DNA of 64,000 nucleotides from Physella acuta (taxonomy: Eukaryota; Mollusca; Gastropoda; Physidae), in contig NW_026731611.1 of assembly GCF_028476545.1 (NCBI RefSeq), positions 496,001 to 560,000 on the forward strand. The letters run 5' to 3'. The notes beneath the pieces were generated by a model. The model saw only the letters and a program-made list of their open reading frames with translations. It searched no databases and had not been told where the DNA came from. Both the position numbers and the translations under genes were made by a program. This document shows, piece after piece, positions 12,272 to 24,599 of this stretch. How positions within the stretch are numbered: position 1 is the first letter of the stretch; each line of letters starts with the position of its first letter.

Positions 12272-12409
12272 GTGGTGTTTAATGGCTAGTTTTGTTTGTT
12301 AGTGAAGTGTTGTCAGCAGCTAGTCTTCTGTGTGAAGATTGTGGTGTTTAATGGCTAGTTTTGTTTGTTAGTGAAGTGTTGTCAGCAGCTATTCTTCTGT
12401 GTGAAGATT
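12272..12409. repeat. 69-bp direct duplication
   Basis: Two adjacent 69-bp copies both start GTGGTGTTTAATGG and contain TCAGCAGCTA. They differ by a single visible base (CTAGTCTTC versus CTATTCTTC), so the duplication is recent. Confidence 0.85.
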
Positions 12410-12795
12410 GTCTCTGCAGTTTGCTTTTTTTATTTTGTCCCAACAATTTATACAATCTAACACTTTATTGATCTATTGTCAGTTAAAAGGTGATAGGCTT
12501 TACAGTAATTAACTGTTTACAAACCATCATGTTGGCTAGTTCATTATTTATTGAATGCTTCGTAACTAACACCCCCTCTCCTTTCCTGGCATAAGAGGTA
12601 TTTACCCACACCCTTGAATTTTAAAAAATCTGAGACAATTGTGATCAGCTTTCCAGAATAAAATTTCTCAAGTGGAGAGAAAAGAGTCATAGATTGTGTG
12701 GAACTGTGATTTGTTGAATTGTCTTACACCTACAAACTTCATCAACACTGTACAATGTCTTACACAAACTCACACACACATATATGTAAGGTATC

Positions 12796-13070
<275 letters not shown>

Positions 13071-13076
13071 TATAAG

Positions 13077-13227
13077 ATGTTGGCCTACGTTAGCCTAGTT
13101 TTAACATTTTGGCCTAAGTTAGCCTAGTTTTAACCTGTTGGCCTAAGTTAGCCTAGTTTTAACATTTTGGCCTAAGTTAGCCTAGTTTTTTTTAACATGT
13201 CATCCTAAGTTAGCCTAGGTTTAACTT
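13077..13227. repeat. 31-bp minisatellite, about 5 copies
   Basis: The unit is TTGGCCTAAGTTAGCCTAGT followed by TTTAACATT. The last copy is the most diverged. The array directly follows the TA microsatellite. Confidence 0.85.
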
Positions 13228-14506
13228 AAGTACCAGTATCAGCTTACACATTGTTCCTGCCTGCTCTCAATAATTTTTGTCCATGTAATTTGATAGTTTG
13301 TATTCCCCCCTGTTGATATGAGTCAGGTCCTGTCCCACCAATCAGGTGGGTTTCTCTCACAAGCAGCCCCATGTTGATACACTTTGTTCATGGAATCTAT
13401 TTAGACAATTTGTTTTTGTGGTGAAGGGATTTTTTTTTTGCTTCTTAAGAGGACTCTAGTTGTTGTGTGATATTTAGACAATGTATTTTATATCCTTTCT
13501 GGCTTGGTGTGGCTGGGTCACAGTGACATAGTAGATGGAAACTGGGTTATGTGTCACAATAGACTTAAATCATTATGTTTGTTATTTTTTTGTTTTAGTC
13601 AGTTTCCAACTTGGGCATCTGATGACATGATAGCTGTTGTATGCAGGGGCGTTAAGAATACTGTGTGAATGTCAAATGACATTACAGCTGTGTGGTCAAT
13701 GCTGGTGACATGAATGTGTGAATGACATGTCAAGTGACAGGTACTGAATGCCACAGTAAATGTCATCTGTTTGTTGGGTGCTAGTGACATGAGGTAGATC
13801 AGTGTAGTGCAGCTGAGAGTTACAAAAACATTTTATGATTTTTTGGTGTGGTCATTGCTTGGATAGTGCTTCACCAGTTTAGTTATAAATAAAGAGCAAT
13901 GCTTAGATTAGTAACAATGTTCCATCTGTTCTCAGCAAAAAATCATTTTAGTTAGCTTTAACACGTTTTTATTAGCTTTTAACATTTTAACAAAAATAAA
14001 TGATTCATCACTGTGTTGAAATAGTGTGGAGAGCCATTCTTTTTATTGTGTTATTGGACAAGCTTGTATCACATGTATTTTGTTTGTAAAAAATGTATCC
14101 ATAAAGTTTTGTTTTTAGTAACTTTATTATTTAACAAGTGAAAAATTTCTGCACAATACTAAGGGAAATAATTGTGACTTGTGTTTATCTTAAATTAAGG
14201 TAGACAAGTTTTGTAAATGTGAGTTACCTTTTCTTTTGGGCTGCTGTTTATTTTTCTGTGGTTTCTCAGTCGATAGTTTAGAGGCTATATACAATGTACA
14301 TATTACTATTAGCTGTACAAAAATTATGTTTAACAAAGAATTATTGGCCATTGACTAGAGGGTACTAAAAGTAAGAAAAATAAGCATACTTTATAGGAAG
14401 GGGGGATAGATATAGCTCGTGTGCTGAATGTCCCATCATTAATACAGTGCATCATATCAGTAAATCATTGTTTAGTGCCCATCATTTAGTCAATACATTG
14501 GCGCTT
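13228..14506. other. Intergenic DNA, no feature seen
   Basis: This is AT-rich, apparently unique sequence. A weak CAGCTGT/GACATGA motif recurs around 13620-13800 but does not form a clear array. Confidence 0.4.
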
Positions 14507-17500
14507 ACTGGCAGTGGGTGGTCACTGACACGGTGACATTGATAGTGGGTGGTGTATGACAGTATCAGTGGGGGTGTGTGACAGTAACTTTGATAGTAGG
14601 GGGTGTATGACAGTAACATTGATAGTGGGTGGTGTATGACATTAACATTGATAGTGGGGGGTGTATGACAGTAACATTGATAGTGGGTGGTGTATGACAT
14701 TGATAGTGGGTGGTGTATGACAGTAACATTGATAGTGGGTGGTGTATGACATTAACATTGATAGTGGGGGGTGTATGACAGTAACATTGATAGTGGGTGG
14801 TGTATGACAGTAACATTGATAGTGGGTGGTGTATGACAGTAACATTGATAGTGGGTGGTGTATGACATTAACATTGATAGTGGGGGGTGTATGACAGTAA
14901 CATTGATAGTGGGTGGTGTATGACATTGATAGTGGGTGGTGTATGACAGTAACATTGATAGTGGGTGGTGTATGACATTAACATTGATAGTGGGGGGTGT
15001 ATGACAGTAACATTGATAGTGGGTGGTGTATGACATTGATAGTGGGGGGTGTATGACAGTAACATTGATAGTGGGTGGTGTATGACAATAACATTGATAG
15101 TGGGTGGTGTATGACAGTAACATTGATAGTGGGTGGTGTATGACATTAACATTGATAGTGGGGGGTGTATGACAGTAACATTGATAGTGGGTGGTGTATG
15201 ACATTGATAGTGGGGGGTGTATGACAGTAACATTGATAGTGGGTGGTGTATGACAATAACATTGATAGTGGGTGGTGTATGACAGTAACATTGATAGTGG
15301 GTGGTGTATGACAGTAACATTGATAGTGGGTGGTGTATGACATTAACATTGATAGTGGGGGGTGTATGACAGTAACATTGATAGTGGGTGGTGTATGACA
15401 TTGATAGTGGGGGGTGTATGACAGTAACATTGATAGTGGGTGGTGTATGACAATAACATTGATAGTGGGGGGTGTATGACAGTAACATTGATAGTGGGGG
15501 GTGTATGACAGTAACATTGATAGTGGGTGGTGTATGACATTGATAGTGGGGGGTGTATGACATTGATAGTGGGGGGTGTATGACATTGATAGTGGGGGGT
15601 GTATGACATTGATAGTGGGGGGTGTATGACATTGATAGTGGGTGGTGTATGACAGTAACATTGATAGTGGGTGGTGTATGACATTGATAGTGGGTGGTGT
15701 ATGACATTGATAGTGGGTGGTGTATGACATTGATAGTGGGTGGTGTATGACATTGATAGTGGGTGGTGTATGACATTGATAGTGGGTGGTGTATGACAGT
15801 AACATTGATAGTGGGTGGTGTATGACATTGATAGTGGGGGGTGTATGACAGTAACATTGATAGTGGGTGGTGTATGACAATAACATTGATAGTGGGGGGT
15901 GTATGACAGTAACATTGATAGTGGGTGGTGTATGACAGTAACATTGATAGTGGGTGGTGTATGACATTAACATTGATAGTGGGGGGTGTATGACAGTAAC
16001 ATTGATAGTGGGTGGTGTATGACATTGATAGTGGGGGGTGTATGACAGTAACATTGATAGTGGGGGGTGTATGACAGTAACATTGATAGTGGGGGGTGTA
16101 TGACAGTAACATTAATAGTGGGGGGTGTATGACAGTAACATTGATAGTGGGTGGTGTATGACAGTAACATTGATATTGGGGGGGGGTGTATGACTATGAC
16201 AGTAACATTGATAGTGGGGGGTGTATGACAGTAACATTAATAGTGGGGGGTGTATGACAGTAACATTGATATTGGGGGGTGTATGACAGTAACATTGATA
16301 TTGGGGGGTGTATGACAGTAACATTGATAGTGGGGGGTGTATGACAGTAACATTGATAGTGGGTGGTGTATGACATTGATAGTGGGTGGTGTATGACAGT
16401 AACATTGATAGTGGGTGGTGTATGACATTAACATTGATAGTGGGTGGTGTATGACAGTAACATTGATAGTGGGTGGTGTATGACATTGATAGTGGGTGGT
16501 GTACTGTATGACAGTAACATTGATAGTGGGTGGTGTATGACATTAACATTGATAGTGGGTGGTGTATGACAGTAACATTGATAGTGGGTGGTGTATGACA
16601 TTGATAGTGGGTGGTGTATGACAATAACATTGATAGTGGGGGGTGTATGACAGTAACATTGATAGTGGGTGGTGTATGACATTGATAGTGGGTGGTGTAT
16701 GACAGTAACATTGATAGTGGGGGGTGTATGACAGTAACATTGATAGTGGGTGGTGTATGACATTGATAGTGGGTGGTGTATGACAGTAACATTGATAGTG
16801 GGTGGTGTATGACAGTAACATTGATAGTGGGTGGTGTATGACATTGATAGTGGGGGGTGTATGACATTGATAGTGGGTGGTGTATGACATTGATAGTGGG
16901 TGGTGTATGACATTAACATTGATAGTGGGGGGTGTATGACATTGATAGTGGGGGGTGTATGACAGTAACATTGATAGTGGGTGGTGTATGACATTGATAG
17001 TGGGTGGTGTATGACATTAACATTGATAGTGGGGGGTGTATGACAGTAACATTGATAGTGGGTGGTGTATGACATTGATAGTGGGTGGTGTATGACAGTA
17101 ACATTGATAGTGGGTGGTGTATGACATTAACATTGATAGTGGGTGGTGTATGACAGTAACATTGATAGTGGGTGGTGTATGACATTGATAGTGGGTGGTG
17201 TATGACAATAACATTGATAGTGGGGGGTGTATGACAGTAACATTGATAGTGGGTGGTGTATGACATTGATAGTGGGGGGTGTATGACAGTAACATTGATA
17301 GTGGGGGGTGTATGACAGTAACATTGATAGTGGGTGGTGTATGACATTGATAGTGGGTGGTGTATGACAGTAACATTGATAGTGGGGGGTGTATGACAGT
17401 AACATTAATAGTGGGGGGTGTATGACAGTAACATTGATAGTGGGTGGTGTATGACAGTAACATTGATAGTGGGTGGTGTATGACATTGATAGTGGGGGGT

Positions 17501-18080
17501 GTATGACATTGATAGTGGGGGGTGTATGACATTGATAGTGGGGGGTGTATGACATTGATAGTGGGTGGTGTATGACAGTAACATTGATAGTGGGGGGTGT
17601 ATGACAGTAACATTAATAGTGGGGGGTGTATGACAGTAACATTGATAGTGGGTGGTGTATGACAGTAACATTGATAGTGGGTGGTGTATGACATTGATAG
17701 TGGGGGGTGTATGACATTGATAGTGGGGGGTGTATGACATTGATAGTGGGGGGTGTATGACATTGATAGTGGGGGGTGTATGACATTGATAGTGGGTGGT
17801 GTATGACAGTAACATTGATAGTGGGTGGTGTATGACAGTAACATTAATAGTGGGGGGTGTATGACAGTAACATTGATATTGGGGGGTGTATGACAGTAAC
17901 ATTGATATTGGGGGGTGTATGACAGTAACATTGATAGTGGGGGGTGTATGACATTGATAGTGGGTGGTGTATGACAGTAACATTGATATTGGGGGGTGTA
18001 TGACAGTAACATTGATAGTGGGGGGTGTATGACAGTAACATTGATATTGGGGGGTGTATGACAGTAACATTAACAGTGGG
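14507..18080. repeat. 3.6-kb minisatellite of 29- and 23-bp units
   Basis: The long unit is GTGGGTGGTGTATGACAGTA followed by ACATTGATA (29 bp). The short unit lacks the six bases AGTAAC (23 bp). Variants occur at the G/T of GGGTGG/GGGGGG, at ACAGTAAC/ACATTAAC/ACAATAAC, and at TGATAGTG/TTAATAGTG/TGATATTG. Long and short units alternate in recurring patterns, a higher-order structure. None of the units carries a stop in the minus-strand frames, so frames up to 414 codons arise with no gene behind them. The GGGGGG and TGATATTG variants cluster towards the right end (about 16080-16340 and 17830-18060). Confidence 0.97.
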
Positions 18081-18169
18081 TAATCCGGGACTCTGACAGT
18101 AGAGGTCACTGACACCAAGTTACTTCGGAGGTCTAGGTCTTACTACTGACAGTGAGCGCTGTTGCTCTT

Positions 18170-18330
18170 TAGGGAACCTTGACATTTCACTGACACCTTG
18201 TGACCTTGGCATTGGTGGTCACTGAACCTTGTGACCTTGACATTGGTAACAACTGACATTTTGTGACCTTGGCATTGGTGGTCACTGACACCTTGTGACC
18301 TTGACATTGGTGGTCACTGATCTCCCACTG
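18170..18330. repeat. Decayed CACTGACACCTTGTGACCTT repeats
   Basis: About four or five diverged copies of a 30-36-bp unit containing TTGTGACCTTGACATTGGTG follow the large array. GTCACTGACA also occurs at the left edge of that array (about 14521), so the two may share an origin. Confidence 0.6.
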
Positions 18331-19030
18331 TCAGTGAGAGCCCACTAAGAACGCGAGCTCATCAAACTAACGGCATAATGAAATGGCGCATGTAATATTC
18401 CCTCATGTCGGCCCCCCCAGAACTTTGTGTTATTGTTCCATAGAACTAGCTGAGTCTTGTCGTCTTTCCCCCTGGTATTGTGCTGGGCTTGAAACTGATG
18501 TAATTATTCATTAAAACTGCGTGTTCAAGCTCGTCCGCCTTGTGTTTTTATTTTATTCGTCTTGCTGTGGGTGTGTTGCCAATATTTTTTGTCATATTGA
18601 TTATAGGGTAGGGCATAGAACCAGAGTAGAGCTTGGCGCCCGTAACTGTGTGGTTCCCAGGCTTGTTCCGTGCTTGCTATTCCCCTTAACTTTGAAAAGA
18701 TTCCGGCAATAGTTAGCTCCCCTAAAGCTGGAAGCCCCAAAACTCTGGCACCTAAACACTGGGAGAAGTAACACAGGCACCAGACGTTGTACCAGAGACG
18801 AGCACTAATTAGAGGCAGCGTAACGGAACGAGTTATCTTTCCCGTTAGTCTGGGAACGAGCTGTGAACTCTGCTTGTATGTATGTCAACGTGCGCGAGTT
18901 AACTTAAAGCTACAGCCTCAATCAGAACAACACTTCACAGTGACGTCGGCTGTGTTGGGGGGGGGGGGCGATCAATTGCACCATCCCCCATTGATTCCCA
19001 AAGTAAAAGATGTGGAAAATAAAGTTGCTG
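18331..19030. other. Intergenic DNA with a poly-G tract
   Basis: No supported gene is present. A G13 tract lies near 18956-18968. Short open frames here lack splice, promoter or family support. Confidence 0.4.
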
Positions 19031-19034
19031 TCCA

Positions 19035-19220
19035 AGACACACGGGACAGATGAAGTAGAGTTATATCTATCTCAGTGACCTCAGCATACCGGGGATAGTG
19101 TGGTCAGCACTATGCCCAGCCGCCTAAGTTTCACTAACGTAAGTCAGGTACTTATCAGAGCTGAGTGGACAGATTCGAGCCGTGGATCCAAACTCGAGAC
19201 TTTCGATCTAGCAGTCGTAA
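19035..19220 (-). mobile_element. tRNA-derived SINE copy (diverged)
   Basis: Read on the minus strand, the right part resembles a tRNA head with a B-box-like segment (rc of TTCGAGCCGTGGATCC). The left part holds the shared tail motif ACAGATGAAGTAGAGTTATA (the reverse complement contains ACTCTACTTCATCTG). The same body occurs at 41930-42160 and 47540-47751. No clear target duplication is visible. Confidence 0.6.
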
Positions 19221-19223
19221 TTA

Positions 19224-19345
19224 GGGGCGGCGCAAGAGGGGGGGGGGGGGGGGGGGGTGAGACAAAGACGAAAAAATGCTGAAGAAAATCAATCGTTAAA
19301 CTATTAAATCGATATTCGAAAGGGGGGGGGGTGACACCAAGAGAC
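19224..19345. repeat. Poly-G tracts and GGGGTGACACC fragment
   Basis: Two G tracts flank a short AT-rich segment, and GGGGGTGACACCAAGAGACA follows. The GGGGTGACACC motif matches the body of the CAGTGGCGTAG-type elements at 60228 and 61943, so this may be a degraded fragment of that family. Confidence 0.35.
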
Positions 19346-19898
19346 AAAAAGTTAATTTTACAGAGACAGCAATGCTTATTTGAGTAGGCATAACAGCCTG
19401 ATCAAAGCGTAATACGTGATGAGGCGTATATTGACAACATTGGGGAGGGGGGGGCACACACACACTAAGACGAACTAATTATTTTTTACGATGCTTATTT
19501 AAGTTAGTAAAAAACTAAATTCAACAACAATTCATGTTAAGGAAATGTGATTTGATATGAGTTGAAGAAGCGAAACACCTAATTGGCAATAACGAACTCT
19601 AATTATTTAACCATTACTAATAAGTTAGGTATTTTTCAGTTGATAATATACTGGTTGTGGGTTACATCTCCATCCACCACATGTCTGTCAGATATTTTAG
19701 AATGTACAGCGGTAAAACTGAAGAAAAAGAAGTTTTTTTATTTTTCACTTTGAAGGAAAAAACGCTATTGACCTTAGCTCCGAGATTCTCAAAAGTCTGG
19801 AAAAAATGGTCTTGACGTTTTCTAGAGCCTACGCTGCCACAATGGGTGGATTTCATAGCGGCGTGCAATCTGTTCATAAAACAATGTATAAAAGCTTT

Positions 19899-20425
19899 TG
19901 TGTGGGGAAAACCACGACCTAAAACTGCCCCATGTGGAACAAACCACGACCTAAAACTGCCCCATGTGGAACAAACCACGACCTAAAACTGCCCCATGTG
20001 GAACAAACCACGACCTAAAACTACCCCATGTGGAACAAACCACGACCTAAAACTGCCCCATGTGGAACAAACCACGACCTAAAACTGCCCCATGTGGAAC
20101 AAAGCGCGACCTAAAACTGCCCCCTGTGGAACAAACCACGACCTAAAACTGCCCCATGTGGAACAAACCACGACCTAAAACTGCCCCATGTGGAACAAAG
20201 CGCGACCTAAAACTGCCCCATGTGGAACAAACCACGACCTAAAACTGCCCCATGTGGAACAAACCACGAACTAAAACTGCCCCATGTGGAACAAAGCGCG
20301 ACCTAAAACTGCCCCATGTGGAACAAACCACGAACTAAAACTGCCCCATGTGGAACAAACCACGACCTAAAACTGCCCCATGTGGAACAAACCACGACCT
20401 AAAACTGCTCCATGTGGAACAAGCC
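19899..20425. repeat. 32-bp minisatellite, about 16 copies
   Basis: The unit is AACCACGACCTAAAACTGCC followed by CCATGTGGAACA. Variants include AAAGCGCGACC and CACGAACT. The copies are close to identical, which indicates recent expansion. Confidence 0.95.
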
Positions 20426-20870
20426 ACTTGGAATCTAGCACACATATTGTTTTATTTATTTTTTATGTGATCCGTATCAACAGTGTTATTTCGTGTACCT
20501 TAAACTTCAAACACCCACCAACCACCTTCAGATAACAAGACCGAACAATGTCCTTTGAATTAAGGGGTTCCATTTCTTGATGAAAACTTGTGCCATAAAA
20601 CTACTCTCCGGGCCGTATATTTTTACCTCAGCTCTTGCTGTAATTAAAACTACCCAAGTCCCTGTTGCACGCAGTAGTGTGACGAGACCAGTGACCCGAA
20701 TAAATATTCATTGTTCTGTTGCCCCACCTGACCAATGCCGCGTGCAAAATAACTTTCCCGCTGCTTTGTAGATGATTAGCTGAAAGCCCTAACAGACATC
20801 TTCTAAATTAGTTTTAGAGTCGGCTAAAAGTAGCGGCCGGTAATGAATTAGGCAGACATAGCTTTATAAG
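20426..20870. other. Upstream region of the single-exon gene
   Basis: There is no coding support. Just before the TATA box are TCTAAATTAG and GGCTAAAAGTAGC, AT-rich motifs that loosely resemble MEF2-type sites. That reading is speculative. Confidence 0.3.
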
Positions 20871-20872
20871 CC

Positions 20873-20880
20873 ACAGGTTA
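20873..20880 (+). promoter_or_regulatory. TATA box of the 21073 gene
   Basis: TTTATAAG lies about 190 bp upstream of the chosen ATG and within about 30 bp of a pyrimidine-rich initiator-like CCATTCT at 20892-20898. Position and sequence suit a focused RNA polymerase II promoter. Confidence 0.55.
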
Positions 20881-21072
20881 GTTCCTGCACGCCATTCTAC
20901 GCTGCATCGGCTGCTGGAGTCTTCCGATTTCTTTGGTGGTTTTTGTGTGTTGGTTTAGTTTAGGACTTTCTACCAACCTCGAGATTTCTCTTTCATTGGC
21001 TGACTGAAAATATTAAGTTTCCGCTCCGTTTCACTGTGCATACACCCGCTTGCTGATTTTGTGTCTTTGATC

Positions 21073-21720
21073 ATGGCACCCGATAAGAAGGAAACGGCCG
21101 GCGAAATCTCCAAAAAGTTGGGCCTGGCCGACTTGGCCAGAACCCGGATTCTCGCGAGGAGACTTTACCTGAACTCTCTCGCCAGAAGAGCGTCCATTTC
21201 TTATCAGGATTCGCTTGATATCCTTGACCCTGATCTAGATCTACCACTGCTACCCCCCAGGGGCTACTACCTGACGACTGGTGGACGTAACGACTACATC
21301 GCGTCACGTCGCGCTCTCCCCAGCGTAGAAACCCGCCTGATGTACAACAGACGACTTGCCGAGATGGAGGCCGCCCGGCTGGAGGCGGCCGACAAGGCGG
21401 AGCGGATCCTGGAGCGCTACATCACTCGCTCCAAGAGCAAGAAAGCTCAGGCTGCCGACGACGCCGCGAAGACCAACGAGGACGACAACAACGCCGGCAA
21501 CAACCGCGGCGAGGAGACCGAGGAGGATGAGCTGACTGCTGACGACGAGTCTTTGACCGAGGAGTCGGATTACCTAGACTACGTGGCCACGCCTCTGGAC
21601 TACGAGCCGCCCATACGGCACCTGGCCAGACGGCTCTACCAGCGCAGGCTCTACCCGTATACGTTCCGTCCTATAGCGGTCACCACTCGCACTACTGAGA
21701 GGAGGCTTAGGGATCTCTGA
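21073..21720 (+). CDS. Unrecognised 215-residue charged protein, single exon
   Basis: I do not recognise this protein. The ATG at 21073 is the first in frame after the TATA box, with context ATCATGG. Base composition is clearly more GC-rich and codon-like than the surroundings. The protein is built of (a) a basic N-terminal region with LARTRILARRLYLNSLARRA (21-40), (b) an acidic and Pro segment LDPDLDLPLLPPRGYYLTTG (51-70), (c) a likely helix or coiled coil rich in Ala, Glu, Arg and Leu (about 84-118), (d) a low-complexity acidic linker with many Asp, Glu and Asn (about 127-165), and (e) a basic C-terminus, HLARRLYQRRLYPYTF, that echoes the N-terminal ARRLY motif. No signal peptide or membrane segment is seen. 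No introns are needed. A short charged, Tyr/Arg-rich protein from a TATA promoter could be structural, but that is a guess. A tandem array begins at its stop codon. Confidence 0.65.
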   Translation: MAPDKKETAGEISKKLGLADLARTRILARRLYLNSLARRASISYQDSLDILDPDLDLPLLPPRGYYLTTGGRNDYIASRRALPSVETRLMYNRRLAEMEAARLEAADKAERILERYITRSKSKKAQAADDAAKTNEDDNNAGNNRGEETEEDELTADDESLTEESDYLDYVATPLDYEPPIRHLARRLYQRRLYPYTFRPIAVTTRTTERRLRDL

Positions 21721-22290
21721 TCACCAGGGGAGATTCAGGGGTCTCTGAGGTCACCAGGGGAGATTCAGGGATCTCTGAGGTCACCAGGGGAGATTCAGGG
21801 ATCTCTGGTCACCAGGGGAGATTCAGGGATCTCTGGTCACCAGGGGAGATTCAGGGATCTCTGAGGTCACCAAGGGAGATTAGGGGATCTCTGAGGTCAC
21901 CAGTGGAGATTCAGGGATCTCTGGTCACCAGGGGAGATTCAGGGATCTCTGGTCACCAGGGGAGATTCAGGGATCTCTGAGGTCACCAGGGGAGATTAGG
22001 GGATCTCTGAGGTCACCAGTGGAGATTCAGGGATCTCTGGTCACCAGGGGAGATTCAGGGATCTCTGGTCACCAGGGGAGATTCAGGGATCTCTGAGGTC
22101 ACCAGGGGAGATTCAGGGATCTCTGAGGTCACCAAGGGAGATTAGGGGATCTCTGGTCACCAGGGGAGATTCAGGGATCTCTGGTCACCAGGGGAGATTC
22201 AGGGATCTCTGGTCACCAGGGGAGATTCAGGGATCTCTGGTCACCAGGGGAGATTCAGGGATCTCTGAGGTCACCAAGGGAGATTAGGGG
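21708..22290. repeat. 28/30-bp minisatellite starting at the stop codon
   Basis: The units read TCTCTGAGGTCACCAGGGGA followed by GATTCAGGGA (30 bp), or lack GA in CTGAGG (28 bp). The first partial unit, AGGGATCTCTGA, contains the last codons and TGA of the preceding gene. The array is therefore the start of its 3' UTR, and 28- and 30-bp forms are intermixed over about 20 copies. Confidence 0.9.
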
Positions 22291-22349
22291 ATCTCAGATC
22301 ATCACAAGAATTGTAGTCACCACAGCTTAGGACATCTTTTTATTCATAG

Positions 22350-22413
22350 AATCATATTCCTGGACAAATGTCCTATTAATGTATCATATTTTTGGACAAA
22401 TGTCCTATTAATG
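22350..22413. repeat. 32-bp duplication
   Basis: Two adjacent copies of a 32-bp segment containing GGACAAATGTCCTATTAATG differ at two or three bases. The segment contains the palindrome GGACAAATGTCC. Confidence 0.8.
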
Positions 22414-22565
22414 TAACCACAGTAAGCTACACAGCGCACTACACAGCGCACCTTGCACTTGAGATTTTTAAAAATATGTGTACGGACACCTTCACTGTTC
22501 TTCTAGTTTGTAACTCTGGGAGTCTTTCTATAAAACCGTGTAACTCAACTTACTCAGTTACTGTT

Positions 22566-22675
22566 GAATGGACCAATGTCAAGGCCATCTCTATGTGGCC
22601 CGCCATTGACAATAGACCAGGAATGGAACAATGTCAAGGCCATCTCTATGTGGCCCGCCATTGACAATAGACCAG
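22566..22675. repeat. 55-bp duplication
   Basis: Two adjacent 55-bp copies start GAATGGACCAATGTCAAGGC and end TTGACAATAGACCAG, with one visible difference (GGACCA versus GGAACA). Confidence 0.85.
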
Positions 22676-22698
22676 GCAGGAAACTCAGGCAAGAATGT

Positions 22699-22704
22699 AA
22701 TAAA
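22699..22704 (+). terminator. Candidate polyadenylation signal AATAAA
   Basis: This is the first canonical AATAAA found downstream of the stop at 21720, beyond the minisatellite. If used, the array and both duplications are transcribed as 3' UTR. Confidence 0.3.
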
Positions 22705-24599
22705 AATCCTTGTCGGATAATGAAGCCACGACAATGAGCAAATTAACTGGCCGATGGGATCCGTCTTGCTGCTATTCCCGCTAGCATATTGCTTGACACT
22801 TTTTTGGCTCTCATCCAGGCACTTTTAGACGTGTTTCCTAAAATATCCCACCCTCTTCTGTCCCGTCCCCCACCCGAAGGCCGTCCAATATTTGGGACAG
22901 CTTCTGGTGACGTGCTGTGCTGTGCTGTAGAATTGTTTGGTTTCGTCTTGTTTCGTCAAGTTTTGTGACGCTGTTTTATGTGACATCCTGTTTATGATGT
23001 TTCTGCCTTTAGCTCTACAAATATGATGGGTACTTGAAAGCTTTTAGTTATGAAACAAACTCCATCAATTTTATAAGTAAAAAAGAAATTAACAACAGCT
23101 ACCATGACACCCCTAATTTTTTTGACATCACAAAATTAACTGGACACCCGCGGTGAATCTTATTAGCGTTAATTTCACTTGACACCACCTTTAAATTACT
23201 TACCACCGACTAAATTGCACCTCTGTGTTATTTGTTGTATACAATATTATTAACATTAAACGTTACCAGTAGTTGACAAAGACGTTTGTTTTATTTTTTA
23301 ATAGTTAAAACAGCGTTGTCAGTTTAAATAGTTCACTGTGTGCCATAAATTTACGATATTAAATAGGCCTATATGGCATGCTATCTATTTTCATCACACG
23401 GTAACGCAGATAGATCACATAAAGATAAAAGATATAAAAATAATGGACAGTCCTGTCTTCTATTCTTCTAATCGTTCAAAAAATCCACAAGGAATAAACA
23501 GAAACCCTTATAATAGCAAGCTTTAAAATGCACTTAACTTAAATTATTTGAAAATAAACATTTTTAGCTTAGTTAACTTAGCAATAAAAGTAAAAGCTTT
23601 TCCCCAGAAGTCTTTACAATTTCTTTAAAACCATTGTAATCAAAAGAACTTATAAAGGTCATTCTTAAGTTATTTAATTACTTGTTGTGTTTTCTACTTT
23701 TTAGTATGCAGTAATTATAATCATGTAATAGTAAGTCAATACGACGACCGAATTAAGTCAACGCCATCCTAAAATATTTGCTGTAAACTCGGTCAGTAGC
23801 TAGCGATGTATTGAACTCTGAACATGTGCCACATACTAGTGTCCATCTCGACATTTTGTAAACAAAGTTAGTGAACACCAACTCACCTAGGTCGATACAA
23901 CCTAGTTATTTCCCTTTTGTTGTTGTACTTTACTGGGTATTTACAAAATATTTTTCATAAATTTAGATTAAAAATAGATATTCGTGTATTAATGGCTAAT
24001 GGAATATAAATTTGATTAAAATGCGCTTTTAGGCAAAATTTAAAAGAAAGAAATCGCTTAATAAGAAACTGCCAACAGGTCGACAATGAATAAAATAATT
24101 TAACAATAAACCCACACAAAATGATGGACAACAAAAATGGATAATTTAAAGTGAGCTTGTAAACTTACAAAAAATATTTGTAAAAATTCCTGTAAAAGAA
24201 TATGATTTGACATGCAGTGAAAACTGAATTACAAGATGTCACAAACTCACAAACAAACCAAAAAATCCATTGTGAACTAATTAAAGGCTTATACTTATGA
24301 AGTTCTAATTTTAGAAAAAGAGACTGGACCAAAAAAAAAAAAAAAAAAACCCCAAAAAAAAAAAAAAAACAACAAACGAACAAAAAACAACCCACTCATA
24401 TTATCTGCATGCTTGCTGTAAGACCCGGGAAGTTTTGCTGGAACAGAACTCACCACTGGGCGTGGCCTGAAGCAAACACGTCAATGTCAGCATGCAGGGG
24501 AGATCACCATTTGTCACTTAGTAAGGCTGACAGCAAGTTATCTGTTCATGTCGGTTTCTCACGACACCCATACTTCTCCATTCATTTACGGCGCAAAAG
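22705..24599. other. Intergenic AT-rich DNA
   Basis: This is apparently unique sequence without supported genes. An A-rich tract with CCCC interruption sits at about 24330-24370. CAACTCACCTAGG near 23879 is isolated. Confidence 0.4.

Noticed and set aside
14482-18118. Overlapping minus-strand frames of up to 414 codons
   Set aside because: The 29- and 23-bp units contain no stops in these frames, and three overlapping frames are open at once, as expected for a repeat artefact.
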